A DNA stretch of 64,000 nt from Immersiella caudata (lineage: Eukaryota; Ascomycota; Sordariomycetes; Sordariales; Lasiosphaeriaceae), in NCBI GenBank assembly GCA_030512335.1, contig JAULSU010000006.1:3844001-3908000 (forward strand), in the 5' to 3' direction. This document shows, one piece after another, positions 43,720 through 54,991 of this stretch; position 1 is the first letter of the stretch; each line of letters begins with the position of its first letter. Below the pieces are notes generated by a model, which saw nothing but the letters and a program-made list of their open reading frames with translations, was not told the origin of the DNA and searched no databases. Both the position numbers and the translations under genes were made by a program.

Positions 43720-45606
43720 CTAGCCAGATTCAGTCGACAGCGCCTGGTTCTCGAGAGATAAGAGCGCTTTCTTCGCTTGATCAGCTTCCGGCCCTTCGGG
43801 GTGGATAAAGAGATCAATAATATCGACGGCTTCACCCGATCTTCCGTCCAGCTCCCGCCTCTCAGCCATGATGTAAATCTTGGGGAACGCTTCATCCTCC
43901 AGGATCCAAGTGTCGCAGGGGGTCTTCATGACGTGCATGCGTGCCCGGTCCCCGCTGTCGACACCAGCTTGAGCATCCATTGCCGCCTGGTCGTCATCGT
44001 CTTCATTTCCAGGGGGTTCGTCCAGCTCAGACGGTATTATCCGCGCAAGAAGCGGTCCGAGGTTGTAGCTCCCAGGGAGGCGCCGGAAAAGCACTGATAC
44101 TCTTCTGCTTGGGCCGATGTCGTAAACGAACCAAACGGCCTCCTGGCCCGTGGCGCCGGGAGCGAGCCGAAGAACATTGTCGTGAGTGGCCCAGTTCATT
44201 CTGTCCCAGGCATAGCGACCGCCTGGAGTCCGACCTCTGCTAATATTCCATCCGAACGCACTATTTTTGAAATGCCGGCGAAAAACTATGTCGCAATGAC
44301 GGAGACGCAAAGGGCGCTCTGGCATGACGTGAAGCTTCTTTACATCGCTTCTGAAATTCTTGGCACCTATTGGTACCTTTCGCTTGAGCACTAGTAGCTC
44401 AGACGTCCGGCCGCAGTACCCTTCACCCCATTCTTGGAGCAAAAGCCCCACAAGTCTGTCATCCGAGGGGTTATTACGACAGAGCAGAGTGGCAAATCTT
44501 GCGTAGCCAGGGACCATCAAGTTTGGTATGTCAAGAGGCAATGCACAATACGTCCCAGGCCGCGATCGAGGTACCAGCCCTAGAAGCACTCCGCCGCTGA
44601 TCAGTGCTGGTGGATAGTCCCTACGGAGTTCGTGTGAAAACCGATGAGTAGGCTCTATCATGCTGGAGTGCCGAAAAAGCTCAGGCCCTTCGGCGAGCAG
44701 CCCGAGGAGTGGTAACCTGTCGGCCTGTGGCTTCCACGGAATGGGCTTCAGGCCGAACAGCTGATCGCCCGTTATGGTACCAGAAGCCTCAACTTCCTCG
44801 ACCAGATTGCCCCATGCGAACAACGACTGGTCGTGGGGTCTTGAGCATGATGGCCTCCTGGAGCCGTTGGAAGGCCTTTCGCCCCTCGCCGTAGATCAAG
44901 GGGATGTTGACGTCGAAGATGCCCAGCAGGGAATACGCGATATCTTCGACCCGAGATGTCTTTCTCTGGGATGCCCACGACATTCTCCGAGCAACGCTGA
45001 TGAATTCCAGGTCTCCGCCCATCAAAATGTACTGGTCGATGTTGGTAATCTCGAAAATGATGTCACACATATTGGCCTTGGTGTCGATAAACTTCCACTC
45101 AGACGAGTAAAAGCGAACTTCTTTTGGCGCTATGAGTTCCTGCAGGGTCCAACCGCGAGTGAACCAGCGGGACTCGAACATTGCGGCGGCATCAGACGCT
45201 GTCGGAACATCGGACAGGTAGACATAGCACACAGCGGCGTTGCGATACCATCAAAACATGGCGTTGATGGCCTCGGACAGCTCAGCGCTACTGCTCTTGT
45301 CGATGCAGCATCTGGATTCGACAGTCAGATGGGATAGCCATGACTGGGCACAGAATTGCGGTAAATGGAGACAGACGTGTCAACCCAGACCCACTCGAAT
45401 CCATCGCGTGCGGCCTGAGCGCGGAACCTTTCGATCTTGAGAAAGCCCGTCTTGTGGGTGATGTCCGAGGTGCCACGCTCTTCCCACTGCCGGAAGCTGA
45501 TTTCTTGGTCCGATTCCCACGTGTGAGATAGGATGGCGTAGCGGGGAATGTCATCGTCCGAGACAAAGTCCCGCATGAGACCCGTCTCCGAATCGAGAAG
45601 GCGCAT
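43720..45606 (-). pseudogene. HET-domain protein gene, broken (one stop, one frameshift)
   Basis: The coding start MRLLDSETGLMRDF at 45606 leads into YAILSHTWE, FEWVWVDT and, across a short intron with a CTGAC branch site, CCIDKSSSAELSEAINAMF. The next codon is TGA (45251-45253), where a tryptophan-preceding arginine or glutamine is usual, followed in frame by WYRNAAVCYVYLSDV, SRWFTRGWTLQELIAP and LGIFDVNIPLIYGEGRKAFQRLQ. The frame breaks at a run of four bases at 44835-44838; removing one of them joins AIMLKTHDQSLFAWG and the rest of the protein to the stop at 43720. All regions of a HET protein of the NWD-associated type are otherwise present. This is the fourth HET gene of the window. Confidence 0.85.
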
Positions 45607-46331
45607 TTTGACAACGGCTCGAGGCCGCAGAGGAGAGCTAACAAGCGTCGAGGTGGTCAATGAAGGTAGTGTCTTGACTCGGCTGGACGCGTCAACGCGA
45701 GATCAGCACAGCGCATCAAGCGGCGGAAGAGACTTGAGGCAAGGAGTCTAGGTGAGGGGTCAGGCTGCGTAGCGTCAATTGTAGGCTCCAGCAGCCCGTG
45801 GTGGTGTGGCTAGCTCGCGTTGGAGCCCGAGGGTGGCTCGTGCACACCACGAACGAGCGGGGTGGTCTCGCTTCCTTCCCTCGCCCAGGCTGGATTCTTC
45901 CACGATTCTCAACTTCAATTCGAATGCCAACCTGGACGCTGGATGCTGGCGTGCGCGAGTTTGCAAAGGCTGCATTGCTAGGTAGCGAGCAATCGTCTCG
46001 ATGCAGATTGCTTCTACTTTCTTGTGTCGCAGTGCCGCTTGCGCAAAGCGATGGAGCCGACACGCCGAAACGAGCAAGAGACTCGTAGGGTCTTTCGTCC
46101 CAAGCATCGCGCTGCTGTCACGTTTGGCTCGGGTAAACTTGCGGCCTAGTTCGAGGCCGTTCGCCTCCCAAGCGACGGGACCTCCGCAGCGGAAGCCAAG
46201 GAACCGGCCGTTGGCCCCGCTGCACAAGGACCCTGAAAGTTCGCCCTAAAAGAGGGCACTCCCGTTGGGCCCCGTCCCGTCCCGTTCCCAGCTAGTCAAC
46301 AACACATCCAACCAGGCCCAGAATACCCAGC
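45607..46331. other. Intergenic region, no gene seen
   Basis: No domain-bearing frame was found on either strand. The region separates the divergent HET pseudogene and the methyltransferase fragment and would hold both promoters. Confidence 0.45.
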
Positions 46332-46590
46332 ATGGCGCAACCCGGCGATGAGGCCATCGTGGTCGACTCCAGCGATGCATATCCGCACGGCGGTGACGAC
46401 GAAGACACGTGCGATCCCAGACACATGCGATCCCAGACCCTGCGAGTCCTGCGGGCATGCCTCCGCTGACTTTAACATGTAGCCAAAGTTCCACCGCCTC
46501 CCTGACAGACAGCATTTGGGAGTACCGCAAGCTCCACGGCCGGACCTTCAACAACTTCAAGTCCGGGGCTGACTACTGGGGTGTCGGTTT
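46332..46590 (+). pseudogene. Truncated UMTA/LaeA-type methyltransferase (N-terminal fragment)
   Basis: The first exon (46332-46402) encodes an acidic start MAQPGDEAIVVDSSDAYPHG. An intron with donor GTGCGA, a GCTGAC branch site and a TAG acceptor at about 46482 brings it in frame with SSTASLTDSIWEYRKLHGRTFNNF, the hallmark N-terminus of fungal UMTA-family methyltransferases. After GADYWG the family similarity stops abruptly where PNDE.. would be expected, and no SAM-binding motif follows in the next 700 bp. This is a fragment left by a deletion or rearrangement break at about 46585. Confidence 0.65.
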
Positions 46591-47314
46591 TTACGCAGAA
46601 GCCCTAGCCCTCAATGCTAGGCGTGATGTTGAAGATATCAGCGCAGCGAGGGAAATCGGCGAGTCAAAAAGAGTCGACGATCGAGGACGAAGGCACCAAC
46701 GAGAAGAGAGGAGCTATCTGCCTAGACTAACAAATACCTTCAGCCAACACGAGCCCGCATCAGCTGCATTGAAAGCGAGATTATTTTACATTTTAAAATA
46801 CCTAATATATATTACAAAAGGCGTCATTTGCATTCAAAAAGGCCCCATCAGTGTTGAAGGAGACCTGATCAACAGCACCGGTCCCGGTACCCGTCCTGAT
46901 GCGATACCTGGGACAAGAAATCGTTACACGGCCGAATACGACTCAAGCGATGATGACGGCAAAAAAGACTGCATTAAGCATGTTCAGGCCTCATAGGCTC
47001 ATTTAGGCCCAATTACGGTCCTGTGTTGGCCGCGGCAGCCATTCGGCACGGAGAATCGGGGGGCTCCCTATTGGTCGGGGGCTCCCGTGTCGACAAGCTA
47101 GTGAGCACGCTACCGCAATGCAGAGGCACAGTAATGCAAAGGCACTGTACTTGGGTGCGTAACATGGGGGCTATAGAAGTCCCCATGACTGGGTTGGGGG
47201 TCGAGACAGGTACCCTTATTCATTCAGATGGAGAAGGTACGGATATCCGGGTCTTCCCCCGCTCTTGTCCATCTCGCGATCCCCTCCACTCAGTTTCCCT
47301 CACATCGAGCAACA
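46591..47314. other. AT-rich stretch downstream of the methyltransferase break, no gene seen
   Basis: 46770-46830 is AT-rich with TTTTAAAATACC and ATATATATTAC phrases. The frame continuing from the methyltransferase fragment carries no domain. The end of the stretch is the promoter of the sulfotransferase-like gene. Confidence 0.45.
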
Positions 47315-48247
47315 ATGCCATCCCCTCGCAACAAGCAAGTCCAACCCAACGGCGGGGCCAATGTTGACACCAAGGACAAGTCGTCCCCCGTCACAACTCT
47401 CGGCAACGACGGCGGCGTCCTCTGCCTCGGAGCCTTCCGCACAGGCACCTACTCCATGACCACAGCCCTCAACATCCTCGGCATCGACCGCGTCCTCCAC
47501 GGCCGACACATGGCAACCTGGGCCAAAGAAAGCCCACGTCTCCTACAGCAATGGGGACGCGCAGCATGGGCTAACCTCCCCTACATGCGCGTCCTCTACC
47601 CTGACTCCGGCCGTCTACCAGGCTGGCTAAGCCCGGAATTCGCAGCTGATACAACCTCCTTCACCCGCGAAGAATGGGATGAGTTGCTCTGCGACTTCCA
47701 TAGCATAGCAGATGTGGCGTGCTTGTATCCGGAATCGCTGATCAAAGCGTACCCTTGCGCCAAGGTGATTCTTTGCTATCGCGATGCGGATAAGTGGGCT
47801 GCTAGCATGGACCAGACATTGGTGCAGACCGTTGCGGGATGGACCGGCACGCTGGTGCGTTTGGTTGAACCGCTGACGGGTACTTTTGGGTTTACGATGC
47901 GGTGGGATGTGCTAAAAGCTTGGTTTGGGGTTGGGACGGTGGGCGAGATGAGGGCGGTTTATAAAGAGAAGTACGAGGCGCATTATGAGGGTGTGAGAGC
48001 TTTGGTGCCGCCGGGGCAGCTGTTGGAGTATCGGTTGGGGGATGGGTGGGGTCCGTTGTGTGAATTTTTGGGGGTCCCGGAGCCGGAGATGGCGTTTCCG
48101 AGGGTGAATGATGGACCGACGCTGAGACGGGCGTTGAGACGATATATGGTGAACACGCTGTCGAAGGCGTTGTGGGTTCTTTTGAGGTTTCCGGTGATGC
48201 TTGTGGGAGTTTGGCTTCTGGTTAGAGCGGGTCGTATGATAGTCTAG
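47315..48247 (+). CDS. Sulfotransferase-like P-loop protein with a C-terminal membrane anchor
   Basis: Single-exon protein of 310 residues. A P-loop-like GAFRTGTYSMTTAL segment near residue 40 corresponds to the 5'-PSB loop of the fungal sulfotransferase family (Sulfotransfer_4), where it binds the PAPS phosphosulfate. Further family features are LPYMRVLYPDSGR-like region, ADVACLYPESLIKAYPCAKVILCYRDADKWAASM and the 3'-phosphate-binding segment, followed by LEYRLGDGWGPLCEFLG. The last 30 residues are hydrophobic (ALWVLLRFPVMLVGVWLLVR), a likely tail anchor, common in this fungal family. Chosen ATG is the first in frame with a short polar N-terminus. Substrate unknown. Confidence 0.82.
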   Translation: MPSPRNKQVQPNGGANVDTKDKSSPVTTLGNDGGVLCLGAFRTGTYSMTTALNILGIDRVLHGRHMATWAKESPRLLQQWGRAAWANLPYMRVLYPDSGRLPGWLSPEFAADTTSFTREEWDELLCDFHSIADVACLYPESLIKAYPCAKVILCYRDADKWAASMDQTLVQTVAGWTGTLVRLVEPLTGTFGFTMRWDVLKAWFGVGTVGEMRAVYKEKYEAHYEGVRALVPPGQLLEYRLGDGWGPLCEFLGVPEPEMAFPRVNDGPTLRRALRRYMVNTLSKALWVLLRFPVMLVGVWLLVRAGRMIV

Positions 48248-48537
48248 CTTGGAGCCATGATCAGAAGGAAATGTCAGAATGGAAGATTCGTGAAGAGTTG
48301 GGGTAGAGGGAGCCGTAAGGCTTGGAAGGAGCGTTGGAATTGGCTCCACCTTCGGCATTGTATTTCATGAGAGCAGTCTGGCCCTGAAAACCTCAATCGA
48401 ACAAGCATCTTTGCCAACAGACTTTCAGAGCGGCCTCCGGCAATGAGCCTAGGTCAACTCGCGTTTTGACAAGGGTGACTGGTGGCTGTGATTTTTCCAA
48501 CAAATCTATTCTGATAGGTCCCTAACTTCTCTTCCCT

Positions 48538-50812
48538 TCAGTTACCGTCTCTCCTCGAGGTCCAACGAGTAAAGGCGGAATAGACGAGACAGAAAAACAC
48601 ACCAGACGACACACATCCTCCCAACGTGACCCAAATTTCAAGCCTGGTATACTTTACAGAATGAAACGGCACCGTGGATGCGCAGACACACACAAGCCAA
48701 AGCAGCGTCTTGTACACCACTACAACCCACTTGGGAATTCTCGTTCCCTTTTCCCTCGGCCAAGCCAACAAGAAGAATGACGCCGCCAATGGGCTTATCG
48801 CGAGGAACGACATGATAAGATCCGACATGTTTGACAGAGGTTCAACGGTCACATTCAGTCCCCCCTTCGCAGTCCGTCCCGAGTGGCAGTACTTGGGATC
48901 GATGCGGTACGTGTAGAAGTCGCAGCCGACAATGAAGTTGAAGAAAAAGGTAAAGAATGTAAAGAAAAGAATCCAGGCATTAAGCATAATAATAAGGGGG
49001 ATGAACCAGGGGTTTTTCTCGATCCTACCTAGGAGGGGCTGATCGGGTAATTCGTCGTCCGCGTAGGCTAGGAGAGGGGTGACGCTAATCGCAGAGAAGG
49101 TCATATTTTCAAGGGCGGTGACCCGGTCAATGTGTGACTCGGTCGGGAATGAAACGGCTCTCTCGTTTGGGTTTGCCCGAGTTGGGCTGGGTGCGAGGCT
49201 TTTGGGCACGGTGGTGGCGAAGGTTGAGACAGATTTTTCCGACCCAAGCGCACATTTCTCACCCTGGTACCGTTCCAGCGTATGTTCAGATAAATCAGGT
49301 GTTTCTGGCGGCGGCCGTGACGGGTGATTTGAAGGTTGACCTATTGTGCTGTCAGCTGAGGTTCTTTCCTCCACATCTTGAGGATGACATGGCAGGTGCA
49401 CCCCATACCTCTAATCTCCGAGAGCAGGTCCAGGAACATCATTCTGATATTGCTGAACTGATCCGACAGTGTGATGAGAGGGGTTAAGAATATCATCACG
49501 TTGATAACTTGTCCATACTCCCATCGACTCTCTTCGTTGTTTTCAAAGGAGTGATGCTTGTTGTAGAGGCTTAGGGTACCCCAAATTGCAGCCACGAGGA
49601 GAGCGTACACCTGCGTCATAATTTGTCAACAGAAGTGTCTTAATAGGCCGGGTCAGGGGATATACGAACCTCGGATACAACTGACAGGTAAATCAGTGCG
49701 CTGGCGTTGATAACGGTCAAAAGGGCAACTAATGGCTGGATGATGAGCATATGGTAGGCCACGTGGAACACTGATCCAACACCAGCAGATCTCCTTGCAT
49801 CTGGTGTCACTCTGCGAACTCCAGTGGCAAACCAATGGAGAAGCCTTCGAGAGAGCTGAGCCAGAAGCCCATTCTGCGTCCAGCGACGGAGTTTGAGGAT
49901 CCGAACGAAGATGTTGTGGATGAGAAGTAAACAGGACATGAGAATTTCCTCGCTGAAGCCCGATTTCTCAAATTCGGGGTTGATATACAAGAAGGGGTCT
50001 TCGCCCAGCGACCACCTCTTCGGGACTCGATCAAAGTCCAATCGAAAGTAGCAGATGGCGTACTGGTCAGGGTCTAAATTTATTCGCCCCGTGAAAAACA
50101 TGGCGATCAGAAGAATCAAGGCCAGAAACAACATCAAGGTCAGCCGAATGATCCTTTTTGAAGTGTTTCGAAAGAGGTATGTGCGAAGGCAGGTCAACGC
50201 TGCAAGGTGCGTGATGGTCGAGAACCAGGCAAAGCGGAGGATGAATTTCCAGTAGTAGACGGACATGGCCTGTGGAAGAGTTGCATAGCCGCTGATTAGT
50301 ATGGCAATGCCAGAGATGATCTGCAAGTCGCTCATAGTCATAACCGCCTATAGATTCGTCAACAAAGAGCCTAGATGAGTCAACAAATAGACCAAATACC
50401 TGGCTGAAGATGATGCTAAGCTTTTCTGACATCTCCTCCCTTTTTGGAGATCGAATTCGCTTTGAAACAACTCGAGTGATAGAAGATCTGAGACGGTGGA
50501 AGGACGCGTCGACAGGGTTTGGCCTCGGAACTTGCGGCTGGGGGTCGCTGATGGGGCCGGAACGTAGGGGGTCCAACGCTGGATCAAATGCGAGAAAATA
50601 GTAGGCCAATAGCAGACCAATGGCGAGCCATGCCGTCCCAAGAAAACCCGCAAATACCTGTTTGTGTAAAAAGTCAACATTGCCTCCAGGGCCATGGAGG
50701 AGACCTGTTGCACGGCTCGGCAAGCTGAGCAACATACCCCTGGCCCCGCTATATCCGGGTTCGCCTCCAAGGCTCTATGCTCTGAACAATTGACGTCTGA
50801 AAAGAATGCCAT
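48538..50812 (-). CDS. Multi-pass membrane protein of unknown function, 676 residues, 5 exons
   Basis: Exons in coding order: 50738-50812, 50400-50657, 49670-50347, 49409-49610, 48538-49355. All junctions are GT-AG and the frames add up exactly. The protein has roughly ten hydrophobic segments, such as FAGFLGTAWLAIGLLLAYYF, IISGIAILISGYATL, LTLMLFLALILLIAMFF, VALLTVINASALIYL, VYALLVAAIWGTLSLY, and PLIIMLNAWILFFTFFTFFFNF and VVVVYKTLLWLVCVCAS near the C-terminus. A polar loop of about 120 residues precedes the last four segments. The MSDLQIISGIAILISGYA start of the third exon is common to a family of uncharacterised Sordariomycete membrane proteins. Function is unknown. Confidence 0.85.
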
Positions 50813-51065
50813 GTTGATATTGTTGCCGATATTCGAGGGGAGAAGAAACGTCTGAAGGCATCAAGGGATTGTGGCGAGGGGCAGGTGACAGTGTTATAAC
50901 CGACCGAATAGATTGAGTTGCATCAAGATCGACCTAGTTGTGCCGCTAATCCGCACACCAATCATGCAAAACCGTTGAAGTGCTGTGCCCCTCGGCTCTC
51001 TCTTGGACATGGCTGTGCAACCACCGTGCGGCTTGGCTGCACAGAAACTGACCCACTCGTTCCCA

Positions 51066-52218
51066 TCAACTGACTTGATCCCCGCATGGCCAAGCCTTGG
51101 ACGGGTTCGTCGTCAAAGCTGATGTTTGTGCAACCACGATGACACTTTTGACAACAGATGTCCTTTCGAACCACGCGAACACCTTCCTCGCCAACCTGAA
51201 CCCGACCCCTATGGAGATGCTATAATTGGCCAAAGCGGCTTCTTGCTTCTTCAAATAGTTAACCAAGCCAGGAAAGACGTCATCAGTCACGTCCCGAATG
51301 ATGACAGACTCTCATACAAACCCACTAGCAGTCAGCCGCTTGGTGTATTCCTCCTCGGCCAAGAAGGCTCGCCATGGGCAGCCCATGAGCACACCAACCG
51401 TTTGGGCGATGAGCCTCTGATGGAGAGGTGCTGACTTATTGAGGATCAGATCGAAGGTCACGACATTCGGTTCGAACTCCTGGGCAGCATAACGAAATAT
51501 CGGATCTCTGGAAGGAGAAAAGTGGTAGAGGCAGTCCAAGGCCAGGAGCCACCTCTCGGAGGAGGTTTTGTGAGCCAGGGCCTGGACCGCATGTTGAATC
51601 TCTGGGGGCCACGAAGCCGGGTTTCGCAGCGTCAGCGCCAAAGAGGCGGATGGATTGGAAGCTGTCTGCCTTTGCGCTCTCCGAATCTTTTCGGCGTTGT
51701 GCAGCTCGGAGCTGGGACTCGTTCAATGTCAGCCTCACGTAACCAAGACTGTTATAGCCGCTGAGCTTGAGGAGTCGCTAGAGTTCCCAGGTTTGGTCTC
51801 CGCAGCCGAAACCGAGATCCAGTACGGCAATTGACTTTGTGCTTCGTCTTCTCTGCTTAAGTTGGCCCGGCGTTGGAACTTGGAAGTCGATGAGCTGAGC
51901 AGTGGAGAGGACCATGCGGAGAAGAGCAGCGCAAGCTCCGTCGAAATGGTTAATGGGGTCACCAGAGGGAGATTTCCTATGCACCATATCAGACTTGCAT
52001 GGGAGCATTTCTGGAATGGGGCAGTACCAGAATCCCAAGTCCATCCACAGTGAATCGACTGGAGGGACCCGCACGTTCAGCTTCCAGTGGTCGAGGTTGT
52101 AACTATCGGATGATGCGAGAAATACTGCAACGACTGTGGCGAAAAGGGCCACGAGAGGCAACAGGACGCCGGCCAAGACGCCCCGCGTGAAGTCTCCAGC
52201 GTTGTGCGGTCGCTCCAT
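51066..52218 (-). pseudogene. Class I methyltransferase with N-terminal membrane anchor, broken (two stops, one frameshift)
   Basis: The ATG at 52218 begins MERPHNAGDFTRGVLAG followed by a membrane segment (LLPLVALFATVVAVFLASS). SAM-binding motif I is VLDLGFGCGDQTWEL. The next codon is TAG (51778-51780), with the frame continuing into LLKLSGYNSLGYVRLTLNESQLRAA. In the G-run at 51619-51621 (plus strand) one extra base shifts the frame; without it SWPPEIQHAVQALAHKTSSERWLLALDCLYHF follows directly. A TGA at 51312 interrupts before VIIRDVTDDVFPGLVNYLKKQEAALANYS. The overall design resembles fungal cyclopropane-synthase-like methyltransferases that sit next to amine oxidases. It is 326 bp downstream of such a gene on the same strand. 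Confidence 0.8.
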
Positions 52219-52543
52219 TCCTGAGCGATGTGAGGAGAGGGGAAGGATTCTGGTTGGCAAGGCAGACAGGCGAAAGCGAGGTGCCAGCAGAAGCCTGAAA
52301 AGTCAGGAGCGCAGATGTCCAAGTCTGTGGATATCCTTCCGCTAGCGGTCTAGATCCAATTGACCAATAATTCCATTGTTACCCAGTGGAGCCATCGAAC
52401 GGGTCGGCCCATTTTCGCTTTGTGTCAAAGCAGATGTCCACAGAAGGTGCAAACCGGGCAGTCAGGACGAGAGCACATTCCATCATTCCACAAAGCCTTT
52501 TTTGAACTTTCATCCCGGAAATTATGCATCAATACGACCAAAA

Positions 52544-54061
52544 CTATTCCTTGGCCTCCCGCGGGATGCGCACCCCGAAATCCCCAGCGATACGCATTGC
52601 GGAGACGACACAACCCTCGAGAAGCACCATTCCATCCCAGCACCACGAACCTGCCAGCCACACATTGTCCTGACCATTGACCCAGCCAATATCGCTCCTC
52701 CCATGACCCATAATTGCCCCGACAACACCACGGCCCTTGACGCTCCGCAGCGTCCTCGTGAAACCCGCCGTTTTCAACACGCACTTCACCTCGCCACTCG
52801 CTCTGTCGAGTGGACAAGTGCTCACCACCCCGCCAGGCATAGCGTGCAGCGCCTCGCTACGACCACTCGGGCTCCCTTGAGAAGTCGAGAATTGCGACCG
52901 AAGCGTGATGACCTGCGCCGGCGCTGCTTCAGAATTTGTGTGATGCATACAAACCGCCGCATCCTCCTCATCTTCGACAATAGAATAACGCGCTGAGGGT
53001 CCCGACGGCGCCAGTACTGAGCTCTCGACCCGTACCGTAGGAATCTTAGCCAAGGCCGCCGACAGCCGCGGAACCTGCAAGATTCTTCCTACGATGTCAG
53101 GAGAAACAGCGAGGACAACCCGATCAAACGCATCCTCGCACACCGCCGTGCTGTCGGCCCCCACAACCTGCCATCTTACCACCACCCTTCCTGTCTGCTC
53201 CTCAGGCGTCACGCTCAACACGCGACACTTGACCCGCATATTTTTCTTCCCAATTCCGTTTGCCAACCGCGCCTGAACCTGTCGTACGCCACCGCAGACG
53301 GTGTAATGCTGCTGTCGATACGAGTTTTTGATATACGCCACCAGATCCCCGCCGGAAAAGCCAGCATCTGTGCGTGCCTGCATGTACTCACACTGCTCAT
53401 CAGCGGGAGGATGTAATGCGTGACATACCGCCGGGGCAGCCAGATGCGGTCGAGGTAGTCGGCGACGCTCTCGGTTTCGATATGTGGCTGGACGAAGAAA
53501 CACGCCACAGCGAAACAGAAGTGGCATATGATGAGATACAGCACCTCAAAGATATACCGAAGAAAACCGTAGCCAGAAGGTCGCGGTGGAGGGAGTTAGT
53601 GATGGTTGGAGGTGTGGACAAAGTACTCCTTGAAGTGTGGTTGTTGTGTCGTCGTGTTCGAGTCGCTCATGCTCGATCTCAGCGCCTTAGCAAAGACGAA
53701 CAGGAACCGAACTGGATGAGTCGGCATTCCGAGATGTCGATACATGCGATTGAGGATCGCGTAGTACCCGCCAGCCGAAGTGCGCATGGGCAGGTCCGCT
53801 CGCTCGATTGTTCCGGTCTGATGGTTCTTGACGGCCACCGAGGCCGAATCGAAGGACAAGGAGTCTGCCTGGGCGCTTTGTAAGTCAACCACTTTGGCAT
53901 ATTTTGGCGATGAGAATACTGACCTGCTCCAGGAGCGTCAATTCGTATCGCTGTTTCTCATCGTTATTGAGGAGGTAGGCGGTGGTGAGCCCAGCCAAGC
54001 CCGTGCCGATGATGGCGGTCCGGAGCCGTTGATCGGCAAAACGACTACTGCATTCCGTCAT
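52544..54061 (-). pseudogene. FAD-dependent amine oxidase-like gene, broken (one stop, one frameshift)
   Basis: The ATG at 54061 is followed by the FAD-binding motif IIGTGLAGLTTAYLL. An intron (53869-53923) joins TLLEQ to ADSLSFDSASV. At 53596-53598 the frame is closed by TAA, simplest from CAA, and then continues LPPPRPSGYGFLRYIFEV without any splice signals. At the run of four bases at 53347-53350 a missing base breaks STCRHAQMLAFPAG from DLVAYIKNSYRQQHYTV. The C-terminal half is intact through FDRVVLAVSPDIVGRIL, VWLAGSWCWDGMVLLEGCVVSAMRIA, the second FAD segment typical of flavin amine oxidases. It probably worked with the adjacent methyltransferase. Substrate is unknown. Confidence 0.85.
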
Positions 54062-54397
54062 GTTTTGGTCGGCCCGCTGCGGAAGGATTCTCTGGCAGAG
54101 ACGAGCACGAGTAAGGTCAAAATCCGGGTGGTGTTTTGGCCCGCGCCGAGACCTCGGCTCCGTGATGCGGGCCCACTGCTCCACATGCTCTCCGCTACGG
54201 ATGAAAAGGGGATAGCCTGTTGAAACTCGAGGAGATCGGACCCGAGCGGCAATGTTTGGTCGTAACTGCCTGATCACGTTGGCTGTGTGGTCATCGGCGG
54301 CGACTGCTAACGGCAAGGCGGTCGAGAGGGGGTAAACAAAGCGGCCCTCAACGTCACCTACCAACTAAACCCAGCACATCCGCCCGCTGTCGTCCAA

Positions 54398-54991
54398 CTA
54401 CAGGTCACCGCCTTGTCTAGCGACCAACTCGGCCCGCTCCAGACTCGAGAACCTCAAACCCATTTCGGAACACGCAATGGTATAGAAGGCCTCCTCCGAC
54501 ACTGCACCCATCAAGACGGACAACTCCTTCCCGCCGTTCCATCCGCCGTCTTCAAGAGCTGCGTGCAGATCTTTCTCCCAGAAACCACTTTTCCGATACG
54601 GACTATCCGGTTTCACCCACTTCCAAACGGGAAGTAGGGCTTCATCGCCAATGGGGTGGTCCGAACGGTTGCTGAACACCGGGAAGGCGAAGAATTGTTC
54701 AGTAACCCCTTTTCGTCCAGGGTAGGCGTTGTTGATTTGCATCATGGCGCTGGAAAGGGTTTCGGTCCCAAGTTCCCGGTTGGAGGATACGAGAAGAAAG
54801 GCCGAAAGCTTGTCGGCCAAGGTGAGGTTGCAGTCGTAGGGGATGTGGAAGGCTCCAAGGGAGGTAAGCCCTCTGATGGTTGAGAGGAGCTCTGTGGTCA
54901 AGAGCAAGCCATCTATCTCTTGGACGCTGAGCTGACTCCAGATATAAAGTCTGACAAGACTGGTGGGCTCCGAGGGGCTGTTGACTGGAAT
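54398..54991 (-). CDS. Unidentified open frame, possibly a gene fragment
   Basis: An open frame of about 200 codons without a good ATG at its beginning (the frame opens with a proline-rich stretch PSEPPPDYELSVFTHPHK further upstream at about 55060). The internal sequence is well-formed (LVRLYIWSQLSVQEIDGLLL, KLSAFLLVSSNRELGTE, FWEKDLHAALEDGGWNGG) and codon use looks coding, but I recognise no family. It ends 337 bp upstream of the amine-oxidase start on the same strand. It may be the 3' exon of a gene whose 5' part is decayed. Confidence 0.4.
   Translation of the reverse strand: MPVNSPSEPTSLVRLYIWSQLSVQEIDGLLLTTELLSTIRGLTSLGAFHIPYDCNLTLADKLSAFLLVSSNRELGTETLSSAMMQINNAYPGRKGVTEQFFAFPVFSNRSDHPIGDEALLPVWKWVKPDSPYRKSGFWEKDLHAALEDGGWNGGKELSVLMGAVSEEAFYTIACSEMGLRFSSLERAELVARQGGDL

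Noticed and set aside
53215..53598. Intron explaining the TAA in the amine-oxidase gene
   Set aside because: A CTAAC phrase is present, but no acceptor restores the frame, and the sequence after the stop continues the family pattern directly.
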